A stretch of DNA of 64,000 bases from Stomoxys calcitrans (GCF_963082655.1 NC_081552.1:93657582-93721581); one strand, 5' to 3'. Counted from the first letter of the stretch, positions 35,371-47,400 are shown. Program-made: numbers and translations. The notes: generated from the letters alone by a model not told the origin.

Positions 35371-35913
35371 CGATTATACATATACATAAGCATGACGTCA
35401 AATTAATTTATAAGTAACGAAAAACTAGTTGAAACCGCGAGTAACATTGTACATATATACCAAGAATAAAAAATAATGTCAGTGTAAAAAAAACTATATT
35501 TGTCATAAATTCTTGCGCGAATTAATCGCAAAAAACAATGTACTTTTATCGTTAACAATATTTAACGATTTTCAGAAAAGAAGTTTACTTGGCGAAAATG
35601 TCTTTTATGTGAAACGAAATAGTTTTTTCCGTGTACGTAGTGGTGTGCAAATTTGATACAATTTTGCGCTATAAAGAAACATCTATCCTACTCATCACTA
35701 ATCCTTGTATTTACAAAAACAATAACATAAAATGCAAATTCATATTACGAAACTAATTTGAGTTGGTGATTTTCAAAAACATTTTTTTGCGTAAGGCGCT
35801 TTCTGAGATGTGCCAAAAAAAAAAATTAATAATAAAAATATTTTCGAAAAATCAACCGAAAATATTTTTTTAAAACAAGGAGAATATCTCAACTGCGCTT
35901 TTTATCACATTAA
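35371..35913. other. AT-rich spacer
   Basis: No gene or repeat boundary is recognised. Confidence 0.5.
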
Positions 35914-37755
35914 AACAAGTAAAAAGGCATTAAGCTCGGCCGGTCCGAACTTCTGATACCCACCACCGAACTTCTGTCGCCACAATCTGGTGAAAATTGG
36001 ATAAATTATGTACCCAAATTCGGCACGAACTTTGAGTGGTCTAATAAATATAAGTCACTGTTGAATTTTGTATTTAAAATTTCAACAAAATCGGGTAATA
36101 AATAAAGCTTTTATGAGCTTCAGAGCCTTAACCGGAATATCGGTCTATATGACAGCTATATCTAAAAACAGTCCGATCTTTACCATATTTGGGTCGGATG
36201 GCGGGTGGCCTAAAACTACACACTATTTCAAATTTCAGCGAAATCAGATAAAAAACAAGTAAAAGCGTGCTAAGTTCGGCCGGGCCGAATCTTATATACC
36301 ATCCACCATGGAGCGCATTTGTCAGTTCTTTTCCCGGTTCTTCTTAGGCAAAAAATGATATAAGAAAAGATTTGCTCTGCTATTAGAGCGATATCAAGAT
36401 ATGATCCGGTTTAGACCACAATTAAATTATATGTTGGAGACCTGTGTAAAATATCAGCCAATTCGAATAAGAATTGCGCCCTTTGGGGGCTCAAAAAGTA
36501 AAATAGAGAGATCGATTTATATGGGAGCTGTATCGGGCTATAGACCGATTCAGGTCATAATAAACACGTATGTTGATGGTCATGAGAGGATCCGTCGTAC
36601 AAAATTTCAGGCAAATCGGATAAGAATTGCGCTCTCAAAAGGCCGAAGAAGTCAAGACCCAAGATCGGTTTATATGGCAGCTACATCAGGTTATGGACCG
36701 ATTTGAACCATACTTGGCACAGTTGTTGGATATCATAACAAAACACGTCGTGCAGAATTTCATTCCAATCGGATAAGAATTGCGCACTCTAGAGGCTCGA
36801 GAAGTCAAGACCCAAGATCGGTTTATATGGCAGCTATATCAAAATATGGACCGATATGGCCCATTTACAATACCAACGGAACTACACTAAAAAGAAGTAT
36901 TTTTGCAAAATTTCAAGCGGCTAGCTTTACTCCTTCGGAAGTTTGCGTGCTTTCGACAGACAAGCAGACGGACGGACGGACGGACATTGCTAGATCGACA
37001 TAAAATGTCGCGACGATCAAGAATATATATACTTTATGGGGTCTCAGACGAATATTTCGAGAAGTTACAAACAGAATGACGAAATTAGTATACCCCCCAT
37101 CCTATGGTGGAGGGTATAATAAAGCTTTTATGGGCTTCAGACCCTTTATCGGCAGATCGTACTGTATGGACGCTATATCTAAATATTGTCCGATACAATC
37201 CATATTTGGGACGGACGACGGGAGACCTAAAACTACAAACTATTTCAAAAATCAACAAAATCGGGTAATAAATAGAGCTGTTATGGTCTTCAGACCCTTT
37301 ATCGGGAGATCGGTCAATATGGCAGCTATATCTAAATAAAGTCCGATCTGAACCATATTTGGGTCCTATGTTGGGTCCTAAAGTTACGAACTGTTTCAAA
37401 TTTCAGCAAAATCGGATGAAAATAAAGATTTTATTTGCATTACACCCTCTATCGAAAAATCGGTCTATATAGCAGCTATATCCAAATATGGTCCGATTTG
37501 GCCCGTTCAAGAACTTAACCAGCGTGCATCAAAAAGACGTATCTGTGCCAAATTTCAGCTTAATATCTCAATTTTGGAAGGCTCTAGAGTGATTACGACA
37601 GACGGACAGACACACGGACATCGTTAAATCGTCTTAGAATTTTACGACGATCTGGGATATATATACTTTGTGGTGTCGGAAATTGATATTTCGACGTGTT
37701 GCAAACGGAATGACTAAATGAATATACCCCCTATCCTACAGTGGTGGGTATAAAA
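35914..37755 (+). mobile_element. Subfamily A' DINE-like element, split by a nested family A copy
   Basis: The left end is AACAAGTAAAAAGGCATTAA and the right end CCTACAGTGGTGGGTATAAA. The inner units use TCGGTCTATATGACAGCTAT and AAATTTCAGCAAAATCGG. The element is interrupted at about 36254-37118 by a family A copy, after which its own units resume (CTTTTATGGGCTTCAGACCC). Confidence 0.8.
36254..37118 (+). mobile_element. Family A element nested in A'
   Basis: Both ends are present: ACAAGTAAAAGCGTGCTAAG with the palindrome TTCGGCCGGGCCGAA at left, and GTATACCCCCCATCCTATGG with GTGGAGGGTATAA at right. About four inner units occur. The subterminal CATGTCCGTCCG-type block reads here as GACGGACGGACGGACATTGC. 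It is intact and thus younger than its host. Confidence 0.88.
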
Positions 37756-37867
37756 ATGTTAAAAGTAAAGCAGCTCTTTTTACAACATTAAAAAATTTTC
37801 AGATTTTTAAAATATATTTCTTTCAGTCACATTCAAAGAATTGAAAAATATATCTATTAAAATATGT

Positions 37868-39125
37868 TTTGCCAGAAGCGTTTTATATCGCGAATATGAC
37901 AGTGCTCTTGAGGAGTCTGGGGCACATAAGTATGGTCCCTCCTTCCGGTTCTGAGAGTTCTTGTGGTGTCTACTATCTGCCACATCACGCCATTATAAAA
38001 CCGGACAACACGATTACCAGAGTAAAGGTTGTGTTTATCGCTTCCTCACCCACATCCAATGGAACTAGCCTTAACGATGTCTCGATGAATCGGGTCGATT
38101 TTACAAAATGATCTGACTTTTCTGATATTGTTTTTAGCGGCGACATTACGTGTATCCCCAAAATCTGATAGATCCTTAACATACTCCATTCCAACGTATC
38201 TTTTTCGAAGTAGCCCTAGTTGTCCGATCCGGGATTATGCACTCAATACTGTGACTTTTGGAATGAGCTGCGCACCATACCTAGCGATTAGAACTCTTTG
38301 GCATCTGGCGCAGAGTGTGGAGGTCAAATATCTCTTGGCAGGTGACATTCTATGCAACTCCATTTATGCGGATGGTGCTCCAGTTGGGGCTCACACAATT
38401 TCTGCTGCCAAATAGGCTAGAAATCAGTGGGTCAGTGCTTTGGAGTTTGCCGGGTTCTCCATGAAGAAATGGATTGCAAATTGTGACAAAATTCTATCCG
38501 ACATTTTCAAAGAGGATCTACGTTGTGAAGTTTTTTTTTTTAAATTAGATGATAACAGAACGACAAAGACATTGGACATTCGCTGGAATGCAATGTCTGA
38601 TTCCTTTCCTCCCTCCATTCAATCATTTTTCGAATCCACTTGCTATTCGAAAGGATGGTGCTTTCTAAGATTTCGAAATTTGTTATCCTGCGGGATGGCT
38701 CTCACCTTGCATAATTGTTGCAAAAATAATAATGCAAGATATCTGGACGGAAAAGATTGATTCGGACGAGAATATTTCTCCTCGGTTTCTGTCTCAATAG
38801 ATATCATTTCAAACTTATTATCCAATTACAAATTCCATTAAAATTCCACGTTGGGTCCACCATACTCCTGATTGGGGGTTCTGTGGTACATCCGAGAAAG
38901 CGTATGCAGCAATCCTTTATATTCGAATAAAGACGTCTAATTCCATTCTCACTACTCTTATTTCATCGGAACCAAGAGTGGCGTCCATAAAAACACTATC
39001 AATCCCACGTTTAGAGTTATGCGGCGCTGCTTTATTGACAGAAATGATAGACAATAATATTCCGCAGTTGAATATTCTTGATTATACGGTGCATTGTTGT
39101 ACTGATTCCACTATCGTGTTGTCCT
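37868..39125 (+). pseudogene. BEL/Pao retrotransposon pol remnant (RT to RNase H start)
   Basis: Forward blocks are YYLPHHAIIKPDNT, VVFIASSPTSNGTSLND, YALNTVTFGMSCAPYLAIRT, then the RT active-site region decayed to YADGA, FSMKKWIANCD, LDIRWNAMSD, and the RNase H start SIPRLELCGAALLTEM and TDSTIVLSW. These occur in the order of BEL/Pao pol. At least four frame changes and stops are present. A long deletion removes most of the fingers region. It joins repeat X at about 39126. Confidence 0.85.
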
Positions 39126-39320
39126 GGGGGGATGCAAAAATTAATATATGGAATGGGAGCGTAATTTCTGGAGTTAGAAGAAAGAAACACCGATGAGCCA
39201 GGAGTCCAGAACAAAGAGACAAACTATGGAGAATTTGTTTGTTTTGTTCATGCAGTTGGGTTTATATATGCAAAACCCCGAAGAAGTAAAGGGATAGAAG
39301 AATAAAAACACAACACTGAG
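39126..39320 (+). repeat. Repeat X fragment joined to BEL/Pao pol
   Basis: GGAATGGGAGCGTAATTTCT, ACAAACTATGGAGAATTTG and GTAAAGGGATAGAAGAATAA match X at 23056-23458. The pol reading frame runs a few codons into it. Confidence 0.6.
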
Positions 39321-39545
39321 TAAGGGTGGGTATGACAATTTTGGATTTTATTGGATGAACGGATAAACGATGTTATCAGTTGGATGGTTGAAGTTAGACA
39401 TGTACCAATTGTATCAGCAATTGCAACTTACCAATGATTGTCAAATCTTTCGTCAAAAATATATGCTATTCTCATTGACAACATGAAGTTCAAGTTAAAG
39501 TTGACGTTAGAAAGTGATAGTAATTGGGAATTTTCTTGAGAAAGT
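39321..39545. other. Spacer, nothing recognised
   Basis: No gene or repeat boundary is recognised. Confidence 0.4.
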
Positions 39546-40155
39546 GTAGGGTACGCCATATTCGTATGTCCAATATCTTTGTTTGGGGAACTTTTGGGGT
39601 TGGAGTGGCCCCTGGGTTCCTTGGACCTAACTTTTAATACCAAATTTGTACTCTACTGTCCTATACCTTTCATTTGATACTCATATTGTCTCGGTCGGTC
39701 AACCTTGATTTTGGGTGGTGTTTCTTGGGTAACGGAGGAGGGTCCGCACCCTTCTAATATCAACTAATTATATAGCCTATTCCTCGTTTCTGACCACATT
39801 CATAATCTCCTCTCAAATACTTTTCATTCGAGTCCCATCATTATCGTTCAATATTCCTATTTGAAGGGGTTTTCGGGGTCGGGGAAGCCCTCGAGGTACT
39901 TGGACCCAAATTTTGATATCAAATTTGTATTTTACTCTCGAATACCTTTCATTTGAGTCCCATACTGTCCCGATCGGTCTACTTTTATTTTTGGGTGGTA
40001 CTTTTGGGGTAAGGGGAAGGGTCCGCCCCCCTGAAGATATCTGTGAAAATTTTAAAGAAATCAGTTTAGCCGTTTTTGAGTCTATACGGAGCAAACAAAT
40101 TTACGAACCCGCAAACCAACTTACAAACAAACACAAATTCATTTTTACATATATA
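39546..40155 (+). mobile_element. Family B 3' portion
   Basis: Units with GGTGGTACTTTTGGGGTAAG and the AGGGTCCGCCCCCCTG block are followed by the CAGTTTAGCCGTTTTTGAG tail box and TTTTTACATATATAC. Confidence 0.65.
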
Positions 40156-40557
40156 CTAGATGAACCGGGCCCGCTCCCCTGCGCCTTCTTTACTTAATAT
40201 GGAACAAGATTATCCTTTAAATATTTATTTTCGACAATTAAAGAGCTTTTAGTGAAATTCCATGCTACAAAAATAGTATTTGGATATATATCGCTTGGCT
40301 AACAGTTAAATAATTTAAATGCCTTCATCTGAATCCCATTACTGATTTATGAATCCGCTCAACGCGTTTAGGGTCATTTGAGATTGGATGTTAGATGTAC
40401 TCCATTCCTAAGAGACTTTATTTGAGCCCGATATTCTCATGGGGGTTATGGGAGTAAGAAGGCTCCCAGGCTGGCGGTTGGTGGGTTTAGGGGGTAGTGT
40501 GGACTATTAAATATATTCCATTTGATACCCATATTGCCCCGGTTCTTTAAAACTGCA
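40156..40557 (+). mobile_element. Family B head portion
   Basis: AGATGAACCGGGCCCGCTCC begins directly after the previous family-B tail. The first 300 bp of the element follow (GACAATTAAAGAGCTTTTAG). Confidence 0.65.
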
Positions 40558-41088
40558 ATACCCCATGTGGTAGATTTGAAATATGATTTTGAATGTAGAT
40601 AACCAATACAAAACAAAAAAAAAAATAATTAGTGTGGATCTGAAAGATACCATCAGGCCTGAACATCTTTACAACCACCTTCAAAATGCTTGACATTATG
40701 TCCGTTCAGCTAGACATGTAGATCTCGACGTTAAAGGACCCAAATAAATTGTATTTTCGGTGTTAGTGTCGGAGGACCTGTCAATAAAACAAAAAACACC
40801 AAACTGTTATGTAGGACGACCGACCATTGTATTCAAACGAAAGGACGTGTCAGAAGGCATTCGCCCTCCACCCATCCTACCCAAACATAAGGAACTTAAA
40901 ATTATTAATGAAGGCCGATCAGGATAGAATAGGACAGCAGTAATAGGTCTATGGCAGGAGAGTACACTTTTTACCCTCAATTTGGGATGGACACAGGAGG
41001 GCCTGCGGATCTTTAGAAATATGGTATCCCAAGTGGTAGCTGTGAAATATGATTTTGAATGTAGATAACCAATACAAAAAAAATGCGT
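40558..41088. repeat. Segment between 60-bp direct repeats
   Basis: 40558-40617 and 41024-41088 share GAAATATGATTTTGAATGTA and GATAACCAATACAAA, each followed by an A-rich run. The 0.4 kb between has no intact gene. A short frame reading DLKDTIRPEHLYNHLQ hints at element coding DNA. It may be a tandem 3' UTR duplication of a retroelement. Confidence 0.45.
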
Positions 41089-41122
41089 TTGCTCAAACAA
41101 AATCGTGGTCTAGATGCTGATA

Positions 41123-41200
41123 GGAGGCCACCGTAGCGCAAAGGTTTGTATGTCCGCCTATGACGCTGGACGCCTAGGTTCGAATCCTGGCAGTTACATC
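41123..41200 (+). mobile_element. tRNA-derived SINE, head only
   Basis: GGAGGCCACCGTAGCGCAAAG and TAGGTTCGAATCCTGGCAG give boxes A and B with SINE spacing. The body that follows differs from the other copies, so this one is truncated. Confidence 0.75.
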
Positions 41201-41280
41201 ACCAAACACGCAGTGTAATCGGATATGATTTCTTTTTGGATTTAGTTAAATTCAGATCATAAAAATGTCAGTGTAAACGT

Positions 41281-42002
41281 GCTATTTGTTATCTGTCTTG
41301 TAATTTTTCCCATTTTCAGTAACGATATCAACAACTCTTACTCTGCCATCACTACCTGAATAGACCTTTGAAATACGTCCAAGGCGCCAGGAATTAGGCG
41401 GAATGTTTTCTTCCCGGATCACCACCAACATTAATTTTTTAAACTTTCCGTAGGTTTCTCCCACTTGTGGAGTTTGTTTAACTCCTTCAAATACTCATCT
41501 TTCCAGCGAATACAGAAGTGTTGGTGAATTACCTTAAAACTTTGCCAAGGATTGAGTGGGGCTAAGATTGGCGAATCAATGAGGAAGTGTCCTGGAATAG
41601 GGGCATCGAAATCAGATGGATTTTGGTACATTGGAGAAATTAGATGCGAATTTAGACAGAATTCTACTCGGGACAACAATGTATGTAACTCCTCAAAAGT
41701 ATATTTGAAGTTATCACCTACTTTACGAAAATGAAGATTAAAGATTTTTACACGCGCTTCCTAGAGACCTCCCATATTAGGTGCACCAGGTGGGATGAAA
41801 TGGCAGGATATATTCTGATGGGAATGACTGGATACAATGGTCTGATGTGAAGTTTTGATGAATTACTTAGCAATGGTTTTGAAAGCACTAATGGGTGAAT
41901 GTTGCTGCGTTGTCCGAATGGATATGAAAGGGACAGCCTCGGCGAGAGACCAACCTACTGAACGCCGCAAAAAAAGTAGAAAGGTCAGATGAGGCTTCGA
42001 GA
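41281..42002 (-). pseudogene. BEL/Pao integrase C-terminal half (part of a split element)
   Basis: Reverse-strand blocks are SRLVSRRGCP and HSDNAATF (second integrase Asp), LLSRVEFCLNS, PGHFLIDSPILAP, FCIRWKDEYLKELNKL, PPNSWRLGRISKVY and VRVVDIVTENGK. This is the C-terminal part of BEL/Pao pol with its terminal domain. Stops occur before the GLWEAGVK-type block, where Trp is replaced by a stop. The upstream part of the same element resumes at 45648, beyond a hAT-like insertion, and the reading continues across the single target site. Confidence 0.88.
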
Positions 42003-42071
42003 CAGGGACGTAGCCAGGATTTTATTTTGGGGGGCTACCCCACATTTTTTTCAAAATCGAAAAATTTCGAA

Positions 42072-42714
42072 AGCAACGCGCTTGAAATTTTGCACAAATA
42101 CATATTATTAGTGTAGGTTAGTTGTAAATGGGCTAAATCGGTCTATGTTTTGATATAGCTGCCATATAAACCTACCTTGGGTCTTGATTTCTTGAGCTTC
42201 TAGAGGTCGCAATTCCTATCCGATTTGGCTGAAATTTTGCATGAAGTGTTCTGGTATGACTTCCAACAACTGTACCAAGTATAATCTATATCAGTTCATA
42301 ACCTGATGTAGCCGCCATATAAGCCGATCTTCCGAATAGACTTCTTGAGCCTCTAGAGGATGCAATTCTTATCCGATTTGGCCAAAATGACCAACTGTGT
42401 TAAGTATGGTCTAAATCAGTCCATATCTTGATATCTTCCGATTAGACTTCTTGAGCTTCTAGAGGGCGAAATTCTTATCCAATATGGTTGAAATTTTGGA
42501 TATGTCGTTTTGGTATGACTTCCAACAACTGTTCTAAGTATGGCCTCTGGAGGGCGAAATTATTACTCGATTTACCTGAAATTTTGGAGGCGGTGTTTTT
42601 CTATGACTGGCGTTTTTCTATTCGAAAAAGTCATTTAAAGAACTTGACAAATGCGATCCATGGTGGAGGGTTTAAAGATTCAGCCCTGCCGAACTTAGCA
42701 CGCTTAGCACTTGT
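42072..42714 (-). mobile_element. Family A element, partial, inside the hAT-like insertion
   Basis: It begins in the inner region (CGCTTGAAATTTTGCACAAA), has three to four diverged units and ends CGAACTTAGCACGC followed by a degraded ACTTGT. The left terminal part is missing. Confidence 0.75.
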
Positions 42715-42724
42715 GTTTTGTTTT

Positions 42725-42950
42725 TTATTTTTTTTTTAATTGTGGTCAATATTGCGTGCAGGAACTGACCCATCGGCGGTGACATTTGGTCATAAAGTAA
42801 GAGCTGAATTTTATACTGATTGCCAATACACTATTTATAGGCCGAACCTAATCTTTCAAAGCCTTCAAAGTGTGATTGTCTTTGCGAGTATCCAAGTTTT
42901 AGAGTGAAAGTTTCGGCGAATCAACTTCAGTATTTTTATGATTTGTTTTT
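42725..42950 (-). repeat. Dispersed repeat shared with 54690-54925
   Basis: GTGCAGGAACTGACC, GAGCTGAATTTTATAC, GATTGCCAATACACTATT and AAAGCCTTCAAAGTGTG recur in reverse complement at 54690-54925. It is non-coding and unclassified. Confidence 0.6.
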
Positions 42951-43090
42951 TCTATTGCTCTCATTTTTGTTCTCAAACTAATTGATGTCAAATGACCTAG
43001 CAGCTGACATAAGTATTATTTAAAACTTGCTCTCATAGATAAAAGTCTGTAGACTAATATTATTGTATTTTAACACATTTCCTCACTTAA

Positions 43091-43319
43091 GTTGGGTATT
43101 AAGTTCGTGTCTCACAGTGAAAATTAATATTTTTACTATTACTTTTTGTAGATAATAGATCTTTAAGCAAAAAGAAATCAATCATTAGGGCATTCTCATT
43201 ATTTATGATAAAATTTAAATAAAATTCTTATTGTATCAGTGATATTTTTGTAGTTTTTTTGAAATGTAATCTTAAAAAACATGGGTATTTCACTGTGAAA
43301 CACCAACTTAATACCCACC
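43091..43319. mobile_element. MITE with GGGTATTAAGTT ends, 229 bp
   Basis: The left end GTTGGGTATTAAGTTCGTGT with CACAGTGAAA is mirrored by the right end (inverse GGTGGGTATTAAGTTGGTGT with CACAGTGAAA). It has an AT-rich centre. A related fragment is at about 53720-53870. Confidence 0.75.
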
Positions 43320-43656
43320 TTTTTGTAAACTTGCAATTTGACTCGTCGAATTTCATTAAAGATTTTAGTACATAGCACATAAAGAAATCGTTATTCGAAA
43401 AATCTTTTCATTATAAAAAGATTTTCTTGGAAGAAAATTAAAAATTCGAAATGTAAATTTAAAATTTTTGTTTAAATTTTTGTTTACGGATAAAATTTCA
43501 ATCAAGATAATAAAACGAGAATGAAGAGAAAATTCAAATAGAAATATGTCAAATAAATATATGTACATATGTCTATAGTACATTTTTGGAAGAAGATTTT
43601 GGTTTAAAGAAACTTTCAATTACTTTCCGTTTAAAACAATCACACAAATTGTATCT

Positions 43657-45382
43657 TTTTATACCCTCCACCATAGGATGGGGGGTATACTAATTTCGTC
43701 ATTCTGTTCTCTTTATTCTCTCTTCTCGTTATGTCGATCTAGCCATGTCCGTCCGTCCGTCTGTCTGTCGAAAGCACGCTAACTTCCGAAGGAGTAAAGG
43801 TAGCCTCTTGAAATTTTGCACAAAAACTTCTTATTAGTGTAGATCGGTTGGTATTGTAAATGGGCCATATCGGTCCATGTTTTGATATAGCTGCCATATA
43901 AACCAATCTGGGGCTTGAATTCTTGAGCCTCTAGAGTGCGCAATTCTTATCCGATTGGAATGAAATATGGCACGACGTATTTTCTTAGTATATCCAACTA
44001 CTGTGCCAAGTATGGTTGAAATCGGTCCATAACCTGATATAGCTGCCGTATAAACCGATCTTGGGTCTTGACTTCTTGAGCCTCTAGAGAGCGCAATTAT
44101 TATCCGATTGGGATGAAATTTTGCACGACGTGTTTTCTTATGATGTCCAATAATTGTGCCAAGTATGGTTTAAATTAGTCCATAAACTGATATAGCTGCC
44201 ATATAAACCGATCTTGGGTCTTGATTTCTTGAGCCTCTAGAGTGCGCAATTCTTATCCGATTGGAATGAAAATTGGCACGACGTGTTTTGTTATGATATC
44301 CAACTACTGTGCCAAGTATGGTTCAAATCGGTCCATAACCTGATATAGCTGCCGTATAAACCGATCTTGGGTCTTGACTTCTTGAGCCTCTAGAGAGCGC
44401 AATTATTATCCGATTTGAATGAAATTTTGCACGACGTGTTTTCTTATGATGTCCAACAACAGTGCCAAGTATGGTTTAAATTAGTCCATAACCTGATATA
44501 GCTGCCATATAAACCGATCATGGGTCTTGACTTCTTGAGCCTCTAGAGAGCGCAATTATTATCCGATTGGAATGAAATTTTGCACGACGTGTTCTCTTAT
44601 GATGTCCAACAACAGTGCCAAGTATGGTTTAAATTAGTCCATAACCTGATATAGCTGCCATATAAACCGATCATGGGTCTTGACTTCTTGAGCCTCTAGA
44701 GAGCGCAATTATTATCCGATTGGAATGAAATTTTGCACGACGTGTTCTCTTATGATGTCCAACAACAGTGCCAAGTATGGTTTAAATTAGTCCATAACCT
44801 GATATAGCTGCCATATAAACCGATCTTGGGTCTTGACTTCTTGAGCCTCTAGAGAGCGCAATTATTATCCGATTGGAATGAAATTTTGCACGACGTGTTC
44901 TCTTATGATGTCCAACAACAGTGCCAAGTATGGTTTAAATTAGTCCATAACCTGATATACCTGTCATATAAACAGGTCTGGGATCTTGACTTCTTGAGCC
45001 TCTAGAGGTCGCAATTATTATCCGATTTGCCTGAAATTTTGTACGATTTATCCTCTTATGACCATCAACATACGTGTTTATTATGGTCTGAATCGGTCTA
45101 TAGCCCGATACAGCCCCCATATAAATCGATCTCTCTATTTTATTTTCTTGAGCCCCCAAAGGGCGCAATTCTTATTCGAATTGGCTGACATTTTACACGG
45201 GACTCCTATATATAATTTAATTGTGGTTCAAACCGGACCATATCATGATATCGCTCTTATAGGAGAGCAAGTCTTATCTTATATCATTTTTTTGCCTAAG
45301 AAGAGATGCCGGGAAAAGAACTCGACACATGCGATCCATGGTGGAGGGTATATAAGATTCGGCATGGCCGAACTTAGCACGA
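43657..45382 (-). mobile_element. Family A element with 9 units, including a homogenised array
   Basis: The left end TATACCCTCCACCATAGGAT is present. Nine anchors occur at 43899, 44051, 44204, 44356, 44509, 44662, 44815, 44969 and 45122, a spacing of 152-154 bp. Units from about 44460 to 44945 are nearly identical to each other, unlike the outer units. The palindrome is mutated (TTCGGCATGGCCGAA) and the terminal CTTTTACTTGTT is lost after CTTAGCACGA. Confidence 0.88.
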
Positions 45383-45647
45383 TTGTAACAGCATTAAAAT
45401 TTTTTTATAAAAAGCTTTGTATTTAGAAAAATGCAAATGCTGGCTTTACAAAACTTTTAAAGAAATTCAGCCTTTAAAAACAAATGTCGAGGGGGTCCGG
45501 CCCGTGCTGAAGTTTTGTCATTAGAGAATATTACGCTGAAATTATGTCTTGAAAAAAAAAAAAATTCATTTATATATTGTTTTTACTAAGAATTTCATTA
45601 CAATTTTGTCCTTAAGAAACATAATTTTAAGGCGGCCATGGTCCCTG

Positions 45648-47400
45648 CTTCGAGGTGTTTTGCATTGGTGGAAAAGCACACAAATTCACACACGTTGCCT
45701 TTTGTAATCAAGAAAGCTCTACCAGTGTAATTCTTCACATCGAAAGGTCCAGCGAAATCTAGATCTGTATGGACAAATGGGCAAGAAATATCCACTCTCA
45801 CTGGGTGTAACGCTGCCAAAAGTTGAACCTGACATCTGCGTTCGTATAAAATACATGGCTTGCATTTATTGATTATGCACTTTACCAAAGTTTTAACCTT
45901 TGTCATTCTAAACTTCATCCTGAGTAATGTAAGGACCTTATGGTTTCCTCCATACATGATTATCACGTGGATAAATGGAACCAGTAGCAGGGAAAACTGG
46001 TAGTTATTTGCTAGCATGCTGGGATGTTTCTCATTGTAGGTCAAGGGTGGGGAGGACGCAGAGGACCGTCTGAGTCACAGAATGGATTCAAACTCAAGAT
46101 CGTTCTGGATTTAGAAATGATTTTCTTCGAGGATAAGGATGAATATTCATTTGGATAATACGACTTCTGGCTTAATACTATCAATCGGTTCTCAATAAAT
46201 TCGGAAGTCGATACAACCTTCGACGGTGAATGAAAATTCGAACAGAATTTGGATTGGTTCTGAAGTAAAACCGATACACGATCGAGAACGTCTTCAATGT
46301 ACTCGAAATAGCTGAAATGTGCTTTGATAGTTTTTCTTTCGATTTTAAAGTTTTAAGTGGGGAGAACCTTGGATTTAGGTCAATCAAATGACTCACATTT
46401 AAGCCAATGTGGTCCGTGCCACCATAACTCATTTTCCACAATCTCTTGCAGCTACATCTCCCGGCTCGCCATATCGGCAGGATTCGATTTAGATGCTGCA
46501 TGGGCAAGTAATCCTGATCGGGCAAGTAATCTCAGTAATCTTTGAGACTCTATTTGCTACAAATGTAGCTCAATTGCATGGAGGTTCCGATAACCAGGAC
46601 AACACAATGGTGGAATCGGTCCAACAATATTCAATTGCGGAATAATATTGTCTATTTCTATAATTTTTTTTACTCGAATATGTAGGACTGCTGTATACGC
46701 TTTCACCGATGCATCACAGAACACATGGAATTGAACCCCACAATCAGGAGTATAGTGGACCCAACGTGGAATTTTAATGGAATTTATAATTGGATAATTA
46801 GTTTGAAAAGGTATCCATTAAGATAGAATCCAAGGAGATATACTCTCGTCCCAACCAATCTTTTCCGTCCAGATATCTTGCATTATTGTTTTTGCAAAAA
46901 TTATGCAAGGTGAGAACCATCCCATAGAATCAAATAACTTCGTAATCTCAGAAAGCACCTTCCTTTTCGAATAGGAAGTGGGTTCGGAAAATGATTGAAT
47001 GGAGAAGAAAAAGTAATCAGACATTGTATTCAAGCGAATGCCCAATGTCTTTGCCGTTCTGTTATCATCTAATAAAAGAAAATCATCATAATCATAAAAT
47101 ATCTTTGGAAATGTCGGATAGAATTTCCTCACAATTTGCAGTTTGCATTTCATCATGGTGAACCCAAAGCACTGATCAACTGATTCCTAGCCTCTTTGTT
47201 AGCAGAAATTGTGCGGCCCCATCTAGAGGATCATCTACATACATGTAGTTGCGTAGAATGTCACATGCCAAGGGATATTTGTCCTTCACACTCTGTCACA
47301 CTACGAGTAAAGTCAAAATTTGGCGATACATCTTCGTAATGTCGCCGTTAAAACCTGTCGAATGCAGCATTTTAACCAATTTCTTCTTTTGTTCCTTCGC
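45648..47400 (-). pseudogene. BEL/Pao pol remnant, RT end to integrase middle
   Basis: Reverse-strand blocks from high to low coordinate are YMYVDD (RT active site, about 47240), LGIRLNTMSD, KLFDSMGWFSPCIIFAKTIM, RNase-H-region fragments (46690-46780, CDASVKAYTAVLH-type), an H2C2-like zinc region (IMYGGNHKVLTLLRMKF, CIINKCKPC), THTDLDF-type first integrase Asp (VHTDLDFAGPFDVKNY) and AKHLEA at the insertion site. Many frames are broken. It continues at 42002-41281. Confidence 0.85.

Larger units (their letters stand above)
42003..45647. mobile_element. hAT-like composite insertion (3.65 kb) in BEL/Pao
   Basis: Ends are CAGGGACGTAGCCAGG (left) and the inverted CAGGGACCATGGCCGCC (right). It is flanked by CTTCGAGA (41995-42002) and CTTCGAGG (45648-45655), an 8-bp duplication with one mismatch. 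CAGGG ends with 8-bp duplications fit hAT. No hAT transposase is seen. The inside holds two family-A elements, a MITE and another repeat, so the carrier is either non-autonomous or was itself invaded. Confidence 0.78.

Noticed and set aside
43899..45122. CRISPR-like array
   Set aside because: The units are 153 bp with no unique spacers, in a eukaryotic transposon.
42003..45647. Assembly join between two unrelated BEL fragments
   Set aside because: The 8-bp duplication and the continuing BEL reading on both sides support a real insertion.
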